Notes: generated by a model from the sequence alone, not told the origin. A stretch of 48,894 nt of DNA from Candidatus Helarchaeota ASGARD archaeon Hel_GB_B (GCA_005191425.1 SUPR01000013.1:1-48894), one strand, 5' to 3'; positions 1 to 8,228 are shown, counted from the stretch's first letter. Numbers and translations: made by a program.

Positions 1-891
1 GTACATAATACCCACACCCCCAGAAGTATAACCACCACCTGAACCGGGCCTCATCCAAGCAAAGATCACTGGATTACCATCTGTTCCTCCCCCTACACTG
101 GGCCACGAAGCGCCTAATCCTACTATATCTTCAGTATATAGCGATCCATTATCTTTACCTATACAAAGGACATAGGGATCACTAGGTGAATCACGCCCAT
201 AACTTATAGCATATGTTTCTCCACTATCAGTGACAATATCTTGCTTATCATAAGAATACGTTAGTGGTATATCATCTCCAATTAAAGGGAAAGAACTCCA
301 TACACGAACATCCCCAAATTTATAGTTGGCATTATAGTGCCAATTCGCTGTTACTCCATAGGTACCAATAGGATCTGCGGGATCTCCATCACAGTAATAA
401 CCATTAGAAATAATTAATCTATTCATCGAACCTCCGAATCTAGCACCACTTGTTATTGCATAGCTCCCATAATACTGCTCTTCGCCTTCAGCAGTATTTG
501 CAGTATGATTAAATGTAATAATTGAGCCATCTAGGTAATAAAAGTTAAACTCTAATTGCTTAGCTTCCTCCGTCCCCCATCCACCATTACGACTTATAAC
601 TAAAACATTATTTGATAGGAAACAACAGCCAGTTTCGCCACCACCAGATGTAAAGAGATCTGTTCGTATCCACTTTTCTCCGAGATGTGTTTCAACAACT
701 CCTGATGAAAAATTATAACCTCCTTTTTCTAATTTAACATCATTTGAAAGTTTTTTAATATTGAAAGTATGATTTCTGATATTATTATTTCCTATAATTA
801 TAAAAATATATGAAGAAATTAAAAATAGGATAAAAATTAATTGGAAAACTCTTAATGTCTTTTTATTAAAATCGAATTTTGTAAGAAACAT
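1..891 (-). CDS. Secreted or membrane-anchored extracellular protein, partial (left edge)
   Basis: An open minus-strand frame runs from an ATG at 891 to the window edge (297 codons, no stop), so the C-terminus is missing. The N-terminus is basic (TKFDFNKK), followed by a hydrophobic segment at about residues 16-33, which looks like an uncleaved signal anchor or signal peptide. The remainder is rich in Gly, Ser, Tyr, Asn and Trp with few charged residues and several N-x-S/T sequons, typical of an extracellular beta-rich protein. I do not recognise a catalytic family. It looks like a real gene because the frame is long and base use is less AT-biased than in the flanking spacer. The function is unknown. 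Confidence 0.75.
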   Translation of the reverse strand, partial: MFLTKFDFNKKTLRVFQLIFILFLISSYIFIIIGNNNIRNHTFNIKKLSNDVKLEKGGYNFSSGVVETHLGEKWIRTDLFTSGGGETGCCFLSNNVLVISRNGGWGTEEAKQLEFNFYYLDGSIITFNHTANTAEGEEQYYGSYAITSGARFGGSMNRLIISNGYYCDGDPADPIGTYGVTANWHYNANYKFGDVRVWSSFPLIGDDIPLTYSYDKQDIVTDSGETYAISYGRDSPSDPYVLCIGKDNGSLYTEDIVGLGASWPSVGGGTDGNPVIFAWMRPGSGGGYTSGGVGIMY

Positions 892-1092
892 ATTATAATC
901 ACTAAAAATTTTTTTTATCAAGATAAGAGTTTAGAATTGTCTGTAGGATAACCTATCCTAGATTGTCGAATATTTGGATAAATATAAATATTTAAGTTTT
1001 TTGGATTCTATTCAAAAATTAATTTTTCATTTTCTTTTTTCAAGAGTATTTTTAGAATTCATAAAGATTTGTGAAGATTTTTCCCCAAGCTT

Positions 1093-1620
1093 CTTACATT
1101 AAATAGGCTTTTATATTATGAGCAATTGCACATAGAATTTCACCTTTTTTTCATGTCTGGATGTTTATAATGAATGCAATTGCCATCATAACAAAACATT
1201 TTTCTAAAAAAGCGTTTCACTTTCTTTCTTTTTCTATAAATCTTTGGGGAATATTTTGTTTGCACTTCAGGTCTAAATTTTCTTTTATATTTCCTTCCTT
1301 TATATAATTTTTGTTTAATTGGCAATTAAAGCCCACCTTTTTTATATATTTGGAGTTATATTCTATATTATGGTTTCTACATATGACTACTTCCATATTT
1401 TTAATAGACCTTATAGAACTTTTATGATTTTCAAGTAATGCCCTTATATCTCTCTGAATTTTATGTTCGGAACTAGAAATTTCACCTATCATATTAGTTA
1501 CAAGTTGAACTAAAACATTTATTTTATCATTTTTATGTCTAAGTCTGGGTTTGCAGATTATAAGTGCTTCATCAAATTCATTACATTGATAACTGATCTT
1601 ATCGTTCTATTAGGAAGAAT
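1093..1620 (-). pseudogene. Decayed transposase-like gene, frameshifted
   Basis: On the minus strand, three consecutive pieces lie in different frames. The first runs about 1610-1320 (Cys-containing, with IGEISSSEHKIQRDIRALL). The second runs 1325-1140 and is very basic (KRKKVKRFFRKMF, then CYDGNCIHYKHP). The last is a short tail reading ILCAIAHNIKAYLM before a stop near 1100. That tail resembles the C-terminal end of DDE transposases, where a conserved aliphatic stretch is followed by HN. The second and third pieces would join after a one-base slip in a run of seven A near 1150-1160. The family assignment is weak; what is clear is that the frame is broken. Confidence 0.35.
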
Positions 1621-1659
1621 ATCTTATCAAATGGTAAAACGGTAAATATGGTTAAGACA

Positions 1660-2012
1660 AAATGCGCCTGGATCTGGTGAATAATCATGGCGTCAAGGTG
1701 GCCGCGCCAATGCGTAATAGCTATTCCTTTTCATCCACCAGTTCTTGGGGTCGACTTTTTCCCGTAAAAGGTACGACCCGTGCAAACAATCGCAATATGA
1801 AATAACTTTTTCCAGAACCCCCGTTGGAAATATCTGCGGTCTCCTTGAAAAATGGTCACATTGATTTTTTCTATGATCCATTAAACTTTTTCGAAAGAAA
1901 ATTTAGAAATGTGATACAGAAGGGTATCAACGTCCAACCCAAAGATCGTCGTCATATCAAGCATTTATGCCCCAGATTCCGCGGTTGTGGAAAATGTACT
2001 CAAAAATATTAA
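1660..2012 (+). pseudogene. GC-richer remnant of coding sequence, unrecognised
   Basis: A block of noticeably higher GC than its surroundings. One plus-strand frame begins MRLDLVNNHGVKVAAPMRN near 1664 and stops near 1806. A second, from about 1810 to 2012, contains a basic Cys-rich end (HLCPRFRGCGKCTQKY). The two may be parts of one gene separated by a frameshift. No family is recognised; the composition suggests horizontally acquired sequence in decay. Confidence 0.25.
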
Positions 2013-2424
2013 GAAATAAAAATACACAACAAAATTGCTCTCGGTAATGATAAATTACTCCCTATAATTTATGACTGGCTAATAACGAAATCTTCTTCCT
2101 TGTTTAAATGACTAAAAATTGACATTAAAACTTACATTAACATTTATACAATGAACAATCGTTCCATAAGCATATAAAAGTGGGACAAATTAAATAGAAT
2201 ATTCATCTGAGATATTTCAAGTTCGTCTGAAATCAAATTCTTATTTCATTTGCATGTTTTAAAAGATTTTTCAAGATTAATCTTAAGATAGAGTATATAA
2301 TTAACAGATTTTTCATTCAAAAAGTTTTTTTTAAAACAGTATATAATTAAAAAGGGTTAATGTTTGTGGAGTAAACATATAGATCTATATTTATCTAAAA
2401 ATTAATATTATTCAATGATTAATT

Positions 2425-2550
2425 ATGTCTAACGAAAAAGAAAATGAATATCATTTGAGGACCATCAAATCTAATAGAAAATTTGAAATTTTAGGAACAG
2501 AAAAAGGAAAAAATGCCTTAAAAATTATTATGGAAGGGATCGAAGATTAA
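2425..2550 (+). CDS. Possible 41-residue protein
   Basis: An ATG-initiated frame of 41 codons with a charged, soluble-looking product (MSNEKENEYHLRT at the start, ending KIIMEGIED). It lies alone in a gene-poor region. Upstream sequence is AT-rich with no clear Shine-Dalgarno, so a leaderless transcript would be needed. No family is recognised, and such an ORF could occur by chance in this composition. Confidence 0.3.
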   Translation: MSNEKENEYHLRTIKSNRKFEILGTEKGKNALKIIMEGIED

Positions 2551-2801
2551 ATTAATTTGAAAATTAATGTTTTGGCTTAAAACCAACTTCTAAAATAATC
2601 TAAACTGCCATTCTTGATGTAATCCCAACTACATCTGAACATTTATCAATCATACATGAAGAAAAAGCTTCTTGAGACTCATTTCGATCCTATAAATTAT
2701 ATGTATTCCCAAATAGCGATTTCTGCATGTCATTACATCCACATGATTGATATATTAATATATATTCATCACATCTTTTATTTGAAAATATGATGGGTTG
2801 C

Positions 2802-2872
2802 AAAACTTGGCATAGACGCCAATTTATATTGGGAGCTCTAAGCTCAATCGGACGATCCGGCTGCTAAGTTTT
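2802..2872. ncRNA. Cloverleaf-like structured element (possible ncRNA)
   Basis: An 11-bp outer stem (2802-2812 with 2862-2872, one G-U if transcribed from the plus strand) encloses three perfect hairpins: 2819-2823/2828-2832 with a 4-nt loop, 2833-2837/2841-2845 with a 3-nt loop, and 2849-2852/2856-2859 with a 3-nt loop. Together they form a four-way junction. The element is a GC-rich island in very AT-rich spacer, the usual signature of a structured RNA in such genomes. It is not a tRNA: there is no TTC-type T-loop and the loops are too short. The strand is uncertain. A DNA-level role, such as a mobile-element end, is possible. Confidence 0.4.
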
Positions 2873-2952
2873 CATAGTTTATTTTAGAGGATATGTGCCA
2901 GCAGAAGCCCATTCCTAAATAATTTTTATGATAATCACAGCCCATCACTCTT

Positions 2953-3030
2953 AATTTAAATTTGTGATAAAAAAAGATTTCTATTAGAAATGAATTTTTC
3001 CCAAAAATTTGTTAAGCGTTTATTTTAAAA
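2953..3030 (+). repeat. Dispersed repeat, copy 1
   Basis: About 78 bp nearly identical to 26448-26526. The shared core includes TTTGTGAT, seven A, then GATTTCTATT. It has an internal hairpin (ATTTC/GAAAT with a 5-nt loop) whose only difference between copies in that stretch lies in the loop (A versus G), so the stem is preserved. Both copies sit in gene-poor spacer next to the 3' end of a minus-strand gene. Confidence 0.7.
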
Positions 3031-3053
3031 TAAAAAATAAATTGTTATTATAT

Positions 3054-3392
3054 TTATAAATTTACTTTATCATCTGGAATATATGGACATTTAATAAAGA
3101 CCATCTTTACTGGTTCATCATTTTCATTTATCATATAGTGAGTTTCTTTTGGTTCGACTCTAAAAGCATCACCAGGTCTTGTTGTATAGGTCTTGTCGTT
3201 TATTTCTATTTTACAAGATCCGCTTAAAAAATAAAAGGTTTCTTCTACTTCATTATGATAATGTTTTTTTAGAACTTCTCCTTTGGCAAGTACTAATATT
3301 CCCCAGTCTATTTTTGGTCCTCTAAAGATATATTTTACTCCAGATTCACGCCCATCTCTAAATTCACATTCAAACTCATTTTTTAAGTCCAT
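3054..3392 (-). CDS. Small single-domain cupin protein
   Basis: A protein of about 113 residues with the cupin beta-barrel metal motif: HYHNEVEE followed by a Tyr/Phe-rich strand and G-S-C, then the second motif PGDAFRVEPKETHYM. The histidines and glutamate are the expected metal ligands. The start at 3392 is favoured because a GGTGA Shine-Dalgarno lies five bases upstream; a TTG at 3413 in the same frame would place the SD inside the gene. It is transcribed away from the alcohol dehydrogenase with about 80 bp between, so a shared promoter region is likely. Small cupins of this type may be sugar or amino-acid isomerases, dioxygenases or ligand-binding proteins; the substrate cannot be told. 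Confidence 0.8.
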   Translation of the reverse strand: MDLKNEFECEFRDGRESGVKYIFRGPKIDWGILVLAKGEVLKKHYHNEVEETFYFLSGSCKIEINDKTYTTRPGDAFRVEPKETHYMINENDEPVKMVFIKCPYIPDDKVNL

Positions 3393-3471
3393 TTTTATCA
3401 CCATTTTTAACAATTAAACCTATATATTCTTTAAATGATTTATTTAATATTACATTTAAATTGTGGTGCTA

Positions 3472-4620
3472 ATGAGTGAAAATGATTTAATAAGGAGATT
3501 TAATTTTTTAAGTCCTAAAATCATTTTTGGTAATGATACTTTAAATGAATTAGGTAAAATTACCAGTGAAATGGGGACTAGAGCATTAATAGTATCTGGT
3601 CAGCATGCAATGCAGAAGTATGGGATATTAAATCGTATTATAAAAGATCTAGAGACTTACAATATTGAAACATTTGTATTTAACCAAGTAGAACCAGAAG
3701 TGAGTTGTGACACAGTAGATTTAGGTAAAAAGTTCGCAAATGAAAACAATATTGATATCATAATTGGTATAGGTGGTGGTTCTGCACTTGATTGTGGCAA
3801 AGCGATTGCAATTATGATGACTCATGAAGGAGAAACCTGGGAATACCAAGATAATAAGAAAATATCTCACCCTGGGACTCCTTATATTGCAATTCCTACT
3901 ACAGCAGGAACAGGTTCTGAAGTGACTAAAAATGCGGTATTGATCAATAGGTCAACCAACTGGAAAGCAAGTATAAGACACCCATCGATGACTCCTAAGG
4001 TCGCCATTATAGATCCAAAACTAACCTTAACTTTACCTCCAAATATTACTGCTTATACTGGAATGGACGCGTTAACTCAAGCAATTGAGGCATATGTTTC
4101 ATTAAAATCCAATCCTCTTTCTGATGTATTAGCAGAAAAGGCTATCTCATTGATAGCATCAAATCTTGAGAATGCTGTTAAAAACGGCGAAAATTTGGAA
4201 TATAGAGAAAAAATGGCATTAGGTAGTTTAATTAGTGCTTTAGCATTTTCTAACTCTGGATTAGGCGGTGTCCATGGAATCGCTCATCCAATAGGTGCAG
4301 ACTTTAAAATCCCACATGGTAAATTGTGTGCAATTTTACTTCCTTTATTGATGGAATACAATAGAGATTATAACAAATCAAAATTTATGATTATATCTAA
4401 ATTGTTAAATCCAAAATCAAAATCAATAATTGATGGAATTGATTTCATCTATAGGCTAAATCAGTCAATAAACATACCAAAAACTCTAAAAGATTATAAT
4501 ATTTCACCTGAAGAGTTTAAATTATCCATCAATAAAGCTAGAGGTGGTAGCTTTAACGCAAATCCTAGACCAATAGACAAAGAGGAATTGGTAGAATTCT
4601 TAATCTCCAGATTATTTTGA
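3472..4620 (+). CDS. Iron-containing alcohol dehydrogenase
   Basis: A group III (Fe-type) NAD(P)-dependent alcohol dehydrogenase of 382 residues, normal for the family. Visible motifs are the dinucleotide loop GIGGGSALDCGKAIA, PTTAGTGSEVT, and the C-terminal metal region GLGGVHGIAHPIGADFKIPHG, which supplies the histidine ligands. It would reduce an aldehyde to an alcohol or the reverse in the cytoplasm, but the substrate cannot be read from the motifs. The ATG at 3472 is preferred over the GTG at 3463 because the GTGGTG there works as a Shine-Dalgarno. The gene is divergent from the cupin, and 150 bp of AT-rich spacer separates it from the conjugation cassette downstream. Confidence 0.92.
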   Translation: MSENDLIRRFNFLSPKIIFGNDTLNELGKITSEMGTRALIVSGQHAMQKYGILNRIIKDLETYNIETFVFNQVEPEVSCDTVDLGKKFANENNIDIIIGIGGGSALDCGKAIAIMMTHEGETWEYQDNKKISHPGTPYIAIPTTAGTGSEVTKNAVLINRSTNWKASIRHPSMTPKVAIIDPKLTLTLPPNITAYTGMDALTQAIEAYVSLKSNPLSDVLAEKAISLIASNLENAVKNGENLEYREKMALGSLISALAFSNSGLGGVHGIAHPIGADFKIPHGKLCAILLPLLMEYNRDYNKSKFMIISKLLNPKSKSIIDGIDFIYRLNQSINIPKTLKDYNISPEEFKLSINKARGGSFNANPRPIDKEELVEFLISRLF

Positions 4621-4771
4621 TTTACTTACCCTAAATGCGTTAAAATAATAAAATTAAAGTATAGTCAATTTATTTTTAACCGGATTTTCTTGTAAAATCA
4701 AAATAAATCTACTTGATTTTTTTAATTTATTAAATTCAAATTGTTTAAATAAAACTTTATCTTAAATTCGA

Positions 4772-5329
4772 ATGGGTAGTAAATTGAAAGACGATGATTT
4801 TTTAGATATGCGGAAATTTGTAGATGATATATCTATTAATATGGATGATTATATCAAAATAAATTTTTTAACGCCTTATCAATTAAAAATTAAAAGCGAT
4901 GCAATATTTGAAGAATTACCATTATTTAAGAACACATCAAGTCCCAGATCTTATGATTGGAGCAAAAGGGTTGATGAAGAATTAGAAATTTTTGAGATTT
5001 TAAAACAAAAATATAGATATTCGGTTGGATATTTAGTATTTGATGATTTAAAGAAAAGACTCGGCAATGATAGAGTCTGGGAAACTAACTTTTATTTTTC
5101 TAGGGATTCTAGACCGTTAAAATTAGAAATAAGATTGTCTTTAATGTACCCAAGGCAAATTCCTTTAGTTAGTCGCTCAACTGGTGATTATCATGTCACG
5201 CTTACAGACAAATGTTTCGGATTACTTGAGCGACGTTGGCGTTCTGATGGAAAATATGGACTACCTCATTTTTGTACTATGATTGGTTATTATTATGCAC
5301 TAGAAAAAATGAGTAGAATTATTGATTAA
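4772..5329 (+). CDS. UFC1-like E2 conjugating enzyme (first of three)
   Basis: A protein of 185 residues whose C-terminal ~135 residues match the UFC1 (UFM1-conjugating E2) pattern. It has an N-terminal ELPLF motif (48-52), a long helix beginning WSKRVDEELEIFEILK, a beta-meander ending SLMYPRQIP (E2 'YP' turn, 126-127), then the active-site stretch with candidate catalytic Cys148 in DKCFGLLERRWRSDGKYG and LPHF after it. Human UFC1 has KICLTDHFKPLWAR...FGLAHL at the same place. There is no HPN triad, as in UFC1. The first ~45 residues are an acidic extension. It is probably the first gene of an operon with the JAMM-Ubl and E1 genes (22-bp gap to the next). Confidence 0.8.
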   Translation: MGSKLKDDDFLDMRKFVDDISINMDDYIKINFLTPYQLKIKSDAIFEELPLFKNTSSPRSYDWSKRVDEELEIFEILKQKYRYSVGYLVFDDLKKRLGNDRVWETNFYFSRDSRPLKLEIRLSLMYPRQIPLVSRSTGDYHVTLTDKCFGLLERRWRSDGKYGLPHFCTMIGYYYALEKMSRIID

Positions 5330-5351
5330 TTAATAATAAGGGATATATATC

Positions 5352-6413
5352 TTGAAAAATAAGAAATTTTGGTCATCTAAAAAAAATATTGATAGAATTC
5401 AAGATAATTATGATGATTTGGATTATGAAGAAAAACCATTAGTCACTCATATTATACTTCCAACTAAATTATGGCTGAAAGCACTTGAAGAAGGGCGTAA
5501 AACTTCAAATGAAGTTGGTTTTTTTATCATTGGGTTATTTAAAGGTAAAATTTGTTATGTTTATAACTTAATTGAGTTTGATTATATTGAACAATCAGGC
5601 GCTTTTATAGAATCTGGCGTCAAACGATTAGCAAGAATAAGGGCTGGGCTCCCTGTTGGGCTAAAAATTGTAGGTAATATGCATAAACACCCTGGATTTC
5701 TTGGATACAGCGGTACTGATAAAAGAGATTATTTAAAATATGGTGCCATGTCATCTCAAAATGCTTTTTTAATTTATATAGTTGAACCTTATGATGGAAT
5801 TGCAGGTTATACTGCAACAGAATCTAAAATTCATAAAATTGAAGTTGATATCAGAGATTTAGACCCTGATGAAATGTTGATTGAAAAAAATATTTCACTT
5901 CAAGTCAATTTTCCAATGGTAGTTCAAAAATCTGATTATATAAAAAGTATAAGGTTTAAATTAATTGACCAATTAAGTTCTGAAATATTGAAAAACTTTT
6001 CTCGAGGTAATCTAGTCGATAATGATGATTTTATACTCCCCGGTATGCTTACTGGAGCTGAAATTAGTGATAATTTAAAATTAAATCCAAAAATCCCTTT
6101 GTTTATTAAAAATATTGGAATAAATAAAGAAATGATTTTTCGGATTTTTATGGAACCTGAGAATACTTTAAATGATTTAAAAGAAATATTACTTGATATG
6201 ACTAAAATAAGCGATTATGATATTTCAAAAATTCAATTTTATGAAAATAATAAATTAGTCCCTAGTTATACTAAAATATCCAAAATTAACTCTGTTTTAG
6301 ATTGGAAAATCGAGTTATTACCTTTAAAAAAATTCAAATTAACATCTTTTAAGGATTTATTTGATATTATTATTAATTACTATATCTCTATAATTTATAA
6401 ATGGGTTGATTAA
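5352..6413 (+). CDS. JAMM/MPN+ peptidase fused to a ubiquitin-like domain
   Basis: 353 residues, TTG start. Residues ~30-165 form an MPN+ domain with a complete JAMM zinc site: Glu54, His111-x-His113, then Ser120 and Asp123 (H-x-H-P-x5-S-x2-D). It should be an isopeptidase or processing peptidase for a ubiquitin-like modifier. Residues ~248-326 look like a beta-grasp fold: IPLFIKNIGINK, MIFRIFMEP, helix NTLNDLKEILLDM, IQFYENNKLVP, then WKIELLPL. The order and spacing match ubiquitin and UFM1. No C-terminal Gly follows; instead a ~27-residue aromatic, hydrophobic tail ends in WVD. It lies 22 bp after the E2 gene, and its stop directly abuts the E1 start. The fused Ubl may present substrate or recruit the E1/E2 rather than be conjugated. 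Confidence 0.82.
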   Translation: MKNKKFWSSKKNIDRIQDNYDDLDYEEKPLVTHIILPTKLWLKALEEGRKTSNEVGFFIIGLFKGKICYVYNLIEFDYIEQSGAFIESGVKRLARIRAGLPVGLKIVGNMHKHPGFLGYSGTDKRDYLKYGAMSSQNAFLIYIVEPYDGIAGYTATESKIHKIEVDIRDLDPDEMLIEKNISLQVNFPMVVQKSDYIKSIRFKLIDQLSSEILKNFSRGNLVDNDDFILPGMLTGAEISDNLKLNPKIPLFIKNIGINKEMIFRIFMEPENTLNDLKEILLDMTKISDYDISKIQFYENNKLVPSYTKISKINSVLDWKIELLPLKKFKLTSFKDLFDIIINYYISIIYKWVD

Positions 6414-7235
6414 ATGTTATTACCTATTGAAGAACGCGAAGAACTTGCACTTAATATGCCTAAAATATTTTCTCGAGTAATTTTTGCGGGTTATGATATA
6501 AGAAAATTTCTAAATACTACTGTATTCATTGCAGGTGCAGGTGGACTTGGAAGAATAGTTGCCGACATTTTAAATCGTTCTGGATTTGGTAAATTTATAA
6601 TAGTAGACAAAGATATTATAGAAGAGGAGAATTTAAATAGGATGAACCATAGTGAAGAAGATATAGGAAAAAATAAAGCCGAATCTCTCGCCAACTTCCT
6701 TGAACGTACCAGAAACCTTCCTAATATTGATAAAAAATTTTATGTCAAAACAGAATGGTATCAAGCAAATGTCATTGCGTGGGAAAAATTAGAAGAGATG
6801 ATTAAAAAATCGGACATTATTTTCACATGTTTCGATAATGAAGCTGCAAGAATTGAAGTGAATTTATTTGCTGTCCTTGAAAAAAAAATCCTTATAGATG
6901 GTGGAACTTCTGAAAATGCACTTAGGGGCATAATTAATAATGTAATTCCTGGTAAAACTCCTTGTTTAGAGTGTTATTATAGTCCAAACACTTTAATTGA
7001 CATTCAATCCGATGATCCAAAATTGCTTATTCCAAAAATTCCATGTGGGGCAAGTTTAGCAACAACAATGAATATAACTGGTAGCATTCAAGCTGACCAA
7101 GGAATAAAACTAATATTAAATGAGCCAATCCATTCACAAATTAGATTTTCATTAGAAAGAGAAATATCATTACAATATTTTGATTTTGATCCTAGACCAA
7201 ATTGTGAAGCATGTGGGAATCTAAATAATAAATAA
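6414..7235 (+). CDS. UBA5-like E1 activating enzyme
   Basis: 273 residues, a compact E1 like UBA5. Visible are the nucleotide loop GAGGLG (41-46), acidic VDKD (Asp65), NLNR (73-76), CFDNEAAR (139-146), the stretch GGTSENALRGIINNVIPG, a zinc site made of Cys184/Cys187 (CLEC) and Cys264/Cys267 (CEAC), and candidate catalytic Cys211 in IPCGASLATTMNITG. Human UBA5 carries SGVSENAVSGHI and CAASLPTTMGVVAG at these places, so the match covers both the adenylation and the thioester regions; MoeB/ThiF proteins lack this cysteine block. It would adenylate a modifier's C-terminus and pass it to an E2. It ends soon after the second zinc pair, lacking UBA5's long C-terminal UFM1/UFC1-binding tail. The ATG directly follows the previous stop (TAAATG), with a GGTTGAT SD inside the upstream gene. 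Confidence 0.88.
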   Translation: MLLPIEEREELALNMPKIFSRVIFAGYDIRKFLNTTVFIAGAGGLGRIVADILNRSGFGKFIIVDKDIIEEENLNRMNHSEEDIGKNKAESLANFLERTRNLPNIDKKFYVKTEWYQANVIAWEKLEEMIKKSDIIFTCFDNEAARIEVNLFAVLEKKILIDGGTSENALRGIINNVIPGKTPCLECYYSPNTLIDIQSDDPKLLIPKIPCGASLATTMNITGSIQADQGIKLILNEPIHSQIRFSLEREISLQYFDFDPRPNCEACGNLNNK

Positions 7236-7340
7236 ATTTTTTATTTGTTTACCTTCAAATATCTATATTTTTTTATAAGTACCGTATTTTTAATTTGATT
7301 AGAAAAATGAGCAATTTCTTATAAATTAAATTACTTTAAA

Positions 7341-8171
7341 TTAATAAAAATGAATATTAATGGCTCTGGGCTTGGCTAAATTTATTTCTATCTGCGTGGA
7401 ATTTGCTATTGAAGTATAATAACCAAGTAATTGTATAAAATGCGCGATTCCCATTCTTCCATCAGACCTCCATCTGTTTTTCAAAATTCCAAAACATGCA
7501 TTTTTGTGTTCTCCGGCTGGACTAAACCATTTCCCAAAATAATATCCATCAGCTACTGGCATTACAAATGGATAATGTAGACTTAATCTAAGGTCGAATA
7601 CAACTCCATGAAATGAGCATTTAAATATTCTATCACTATTTGCCTGTTTATATATACTAAAACTGGAAAATTCTTCGCGTAATTTATATAAATAATTCAA
7701 TTTATTATATTCCTCTTGGAGTCTGTCCAACCAGTTTGGTGATGTCGGTTTTGCAACTATATTAAATAATGGAATTTCTCTTGAAATCAAATTATGATTT
7801 AATGATTTCTGAGGCTCTTTTTTTATTTTGGTTAATTTTCCAAGTAATAAATCTATTTTTAACCCAATTTCGTCCAAAATTTTAATAAAATATAAAAGTA
7901 TTCCCAACTTTTGTTGCGTCCTAAGAATTACTATACTATTCATAGATGTTTTAAAGAGCATTACTCCTGAAACATTTTGAATATAATAATAATCACCAAT
8001 TGCAAATGACAAACCTCTCTTATTAATAAAGTTAGAGAGAGCTGTCAAAAATTTTCCAAAACTTATATCTGAATATTTAATATTGCCTTGAACATCAGAA
8101 ATTACAACCTCTACATTAGTCCAAGGTGCCATTACAGACTTTATTTCGGTCGCAATATCTGAAAAATTCAT
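7341..8171 (-). CDS. UFC1-like E2 with N-terminal roadblock/LC7-like domain
   Basis: 276 residues. Residues ~130-260 are the second UFC1-like E2: EIPLF (132-136), helix WLDRLQEEYNKLNYL, LSLHYPFVMP (YP at 200-201), candidate catalytic Cys226 in NACFGILKNRWRSDGRMG, then IAHF. Residues ~1-112 look like a roadblock/LC7 fold: a first helix, strand VEVVISDVQG, helix ISFGKFLTALSNFI, strands around YYYIQNVSGVMLFK and SIVILR, then helix LGILLYFIKILDEIG. This domain is joined by a ~20-residue Lys-rich linker. Such domains dimerise and bind small GTPases or longin partners, so this E2 could be targeted by one. The gene converges with the E1 gene across 105 bp. The roadblock call is weaker than the E2 call. 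Confidence 0.75.
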   Translation of the reverse strand: MNFSDIATEIKSVMAPWTNVEVVISDVQGNIKYSDISFGKFLTALSNFINKRGLSFAIGDYYYIQNVSGVMLFKTSMNSIVILRTQQKLGILLYFIKILDEIGLKIDLLLGKLTKIKKEPQKSLNHNLISREIPLFNIVAKPTSPNWLDRLQEEYNKLNYLYKLREEFSSFSIYKQANSDRIFKCSFHGVVFDLRLSLHYPFVMPVADGYYFGKWFSPAGEHKNACFGILKNRWRSDGRMGIAHFIQLLGYYTSIANSTQIEINLAKPRAINIHFY

Positions 8172-8228
8172 ATTTTTTAACCCAAATTTGTAATTTTTAA
8201 AAATTTAACACATCTCAAAAATATGTAT

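Larger units (their letters stand above)
892..2424. other. Gene-poor region with decayed coding fragments
   Basis: This 1.5-kb stretch holds no intact gene that I can support. It contains a broken transposase-like reading frame (about 1093-1620, minus) and a GC-richer block around 1660-2010 whose short frames look like pieces of coding sequence. The rest is AT-rich spacer. Together with the loose gene density it reads as a landing site for elements that have since decayed. Confidence 0.5.
2551..3053. other. Spacer holding a structured element and a repeat copy
   Basis: No protein gene is seen. Two items stand out, each listed separately: a cloverleaf-like set of hairpins at 2802-2872 and one copy of an approximately 78-bp dispersed repeat at 2953-3030. 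The remainder is plain AT-rich sequence leading to the end of the cupin gene at 3054. Confidence 0.5.

Noticed and set aside
2802..2872. The cloverleaf-like element considered as a tRNA
   Set aside because: Hairpin loops are 3-4 nt, there is no T-loop or anticodon-sized loop, and the closing stem is 11 bp.
6414..7235. Reading the E1 as an ordinary ThiF/MoeB
   Set aside because: It has the cysteine-containing CGASLATTM block and SENAL-x-G stretch of UBA5, lacks the MoeB N-terminal RYDRQ opening, and sits with three E2s and a JAMM peptidase.
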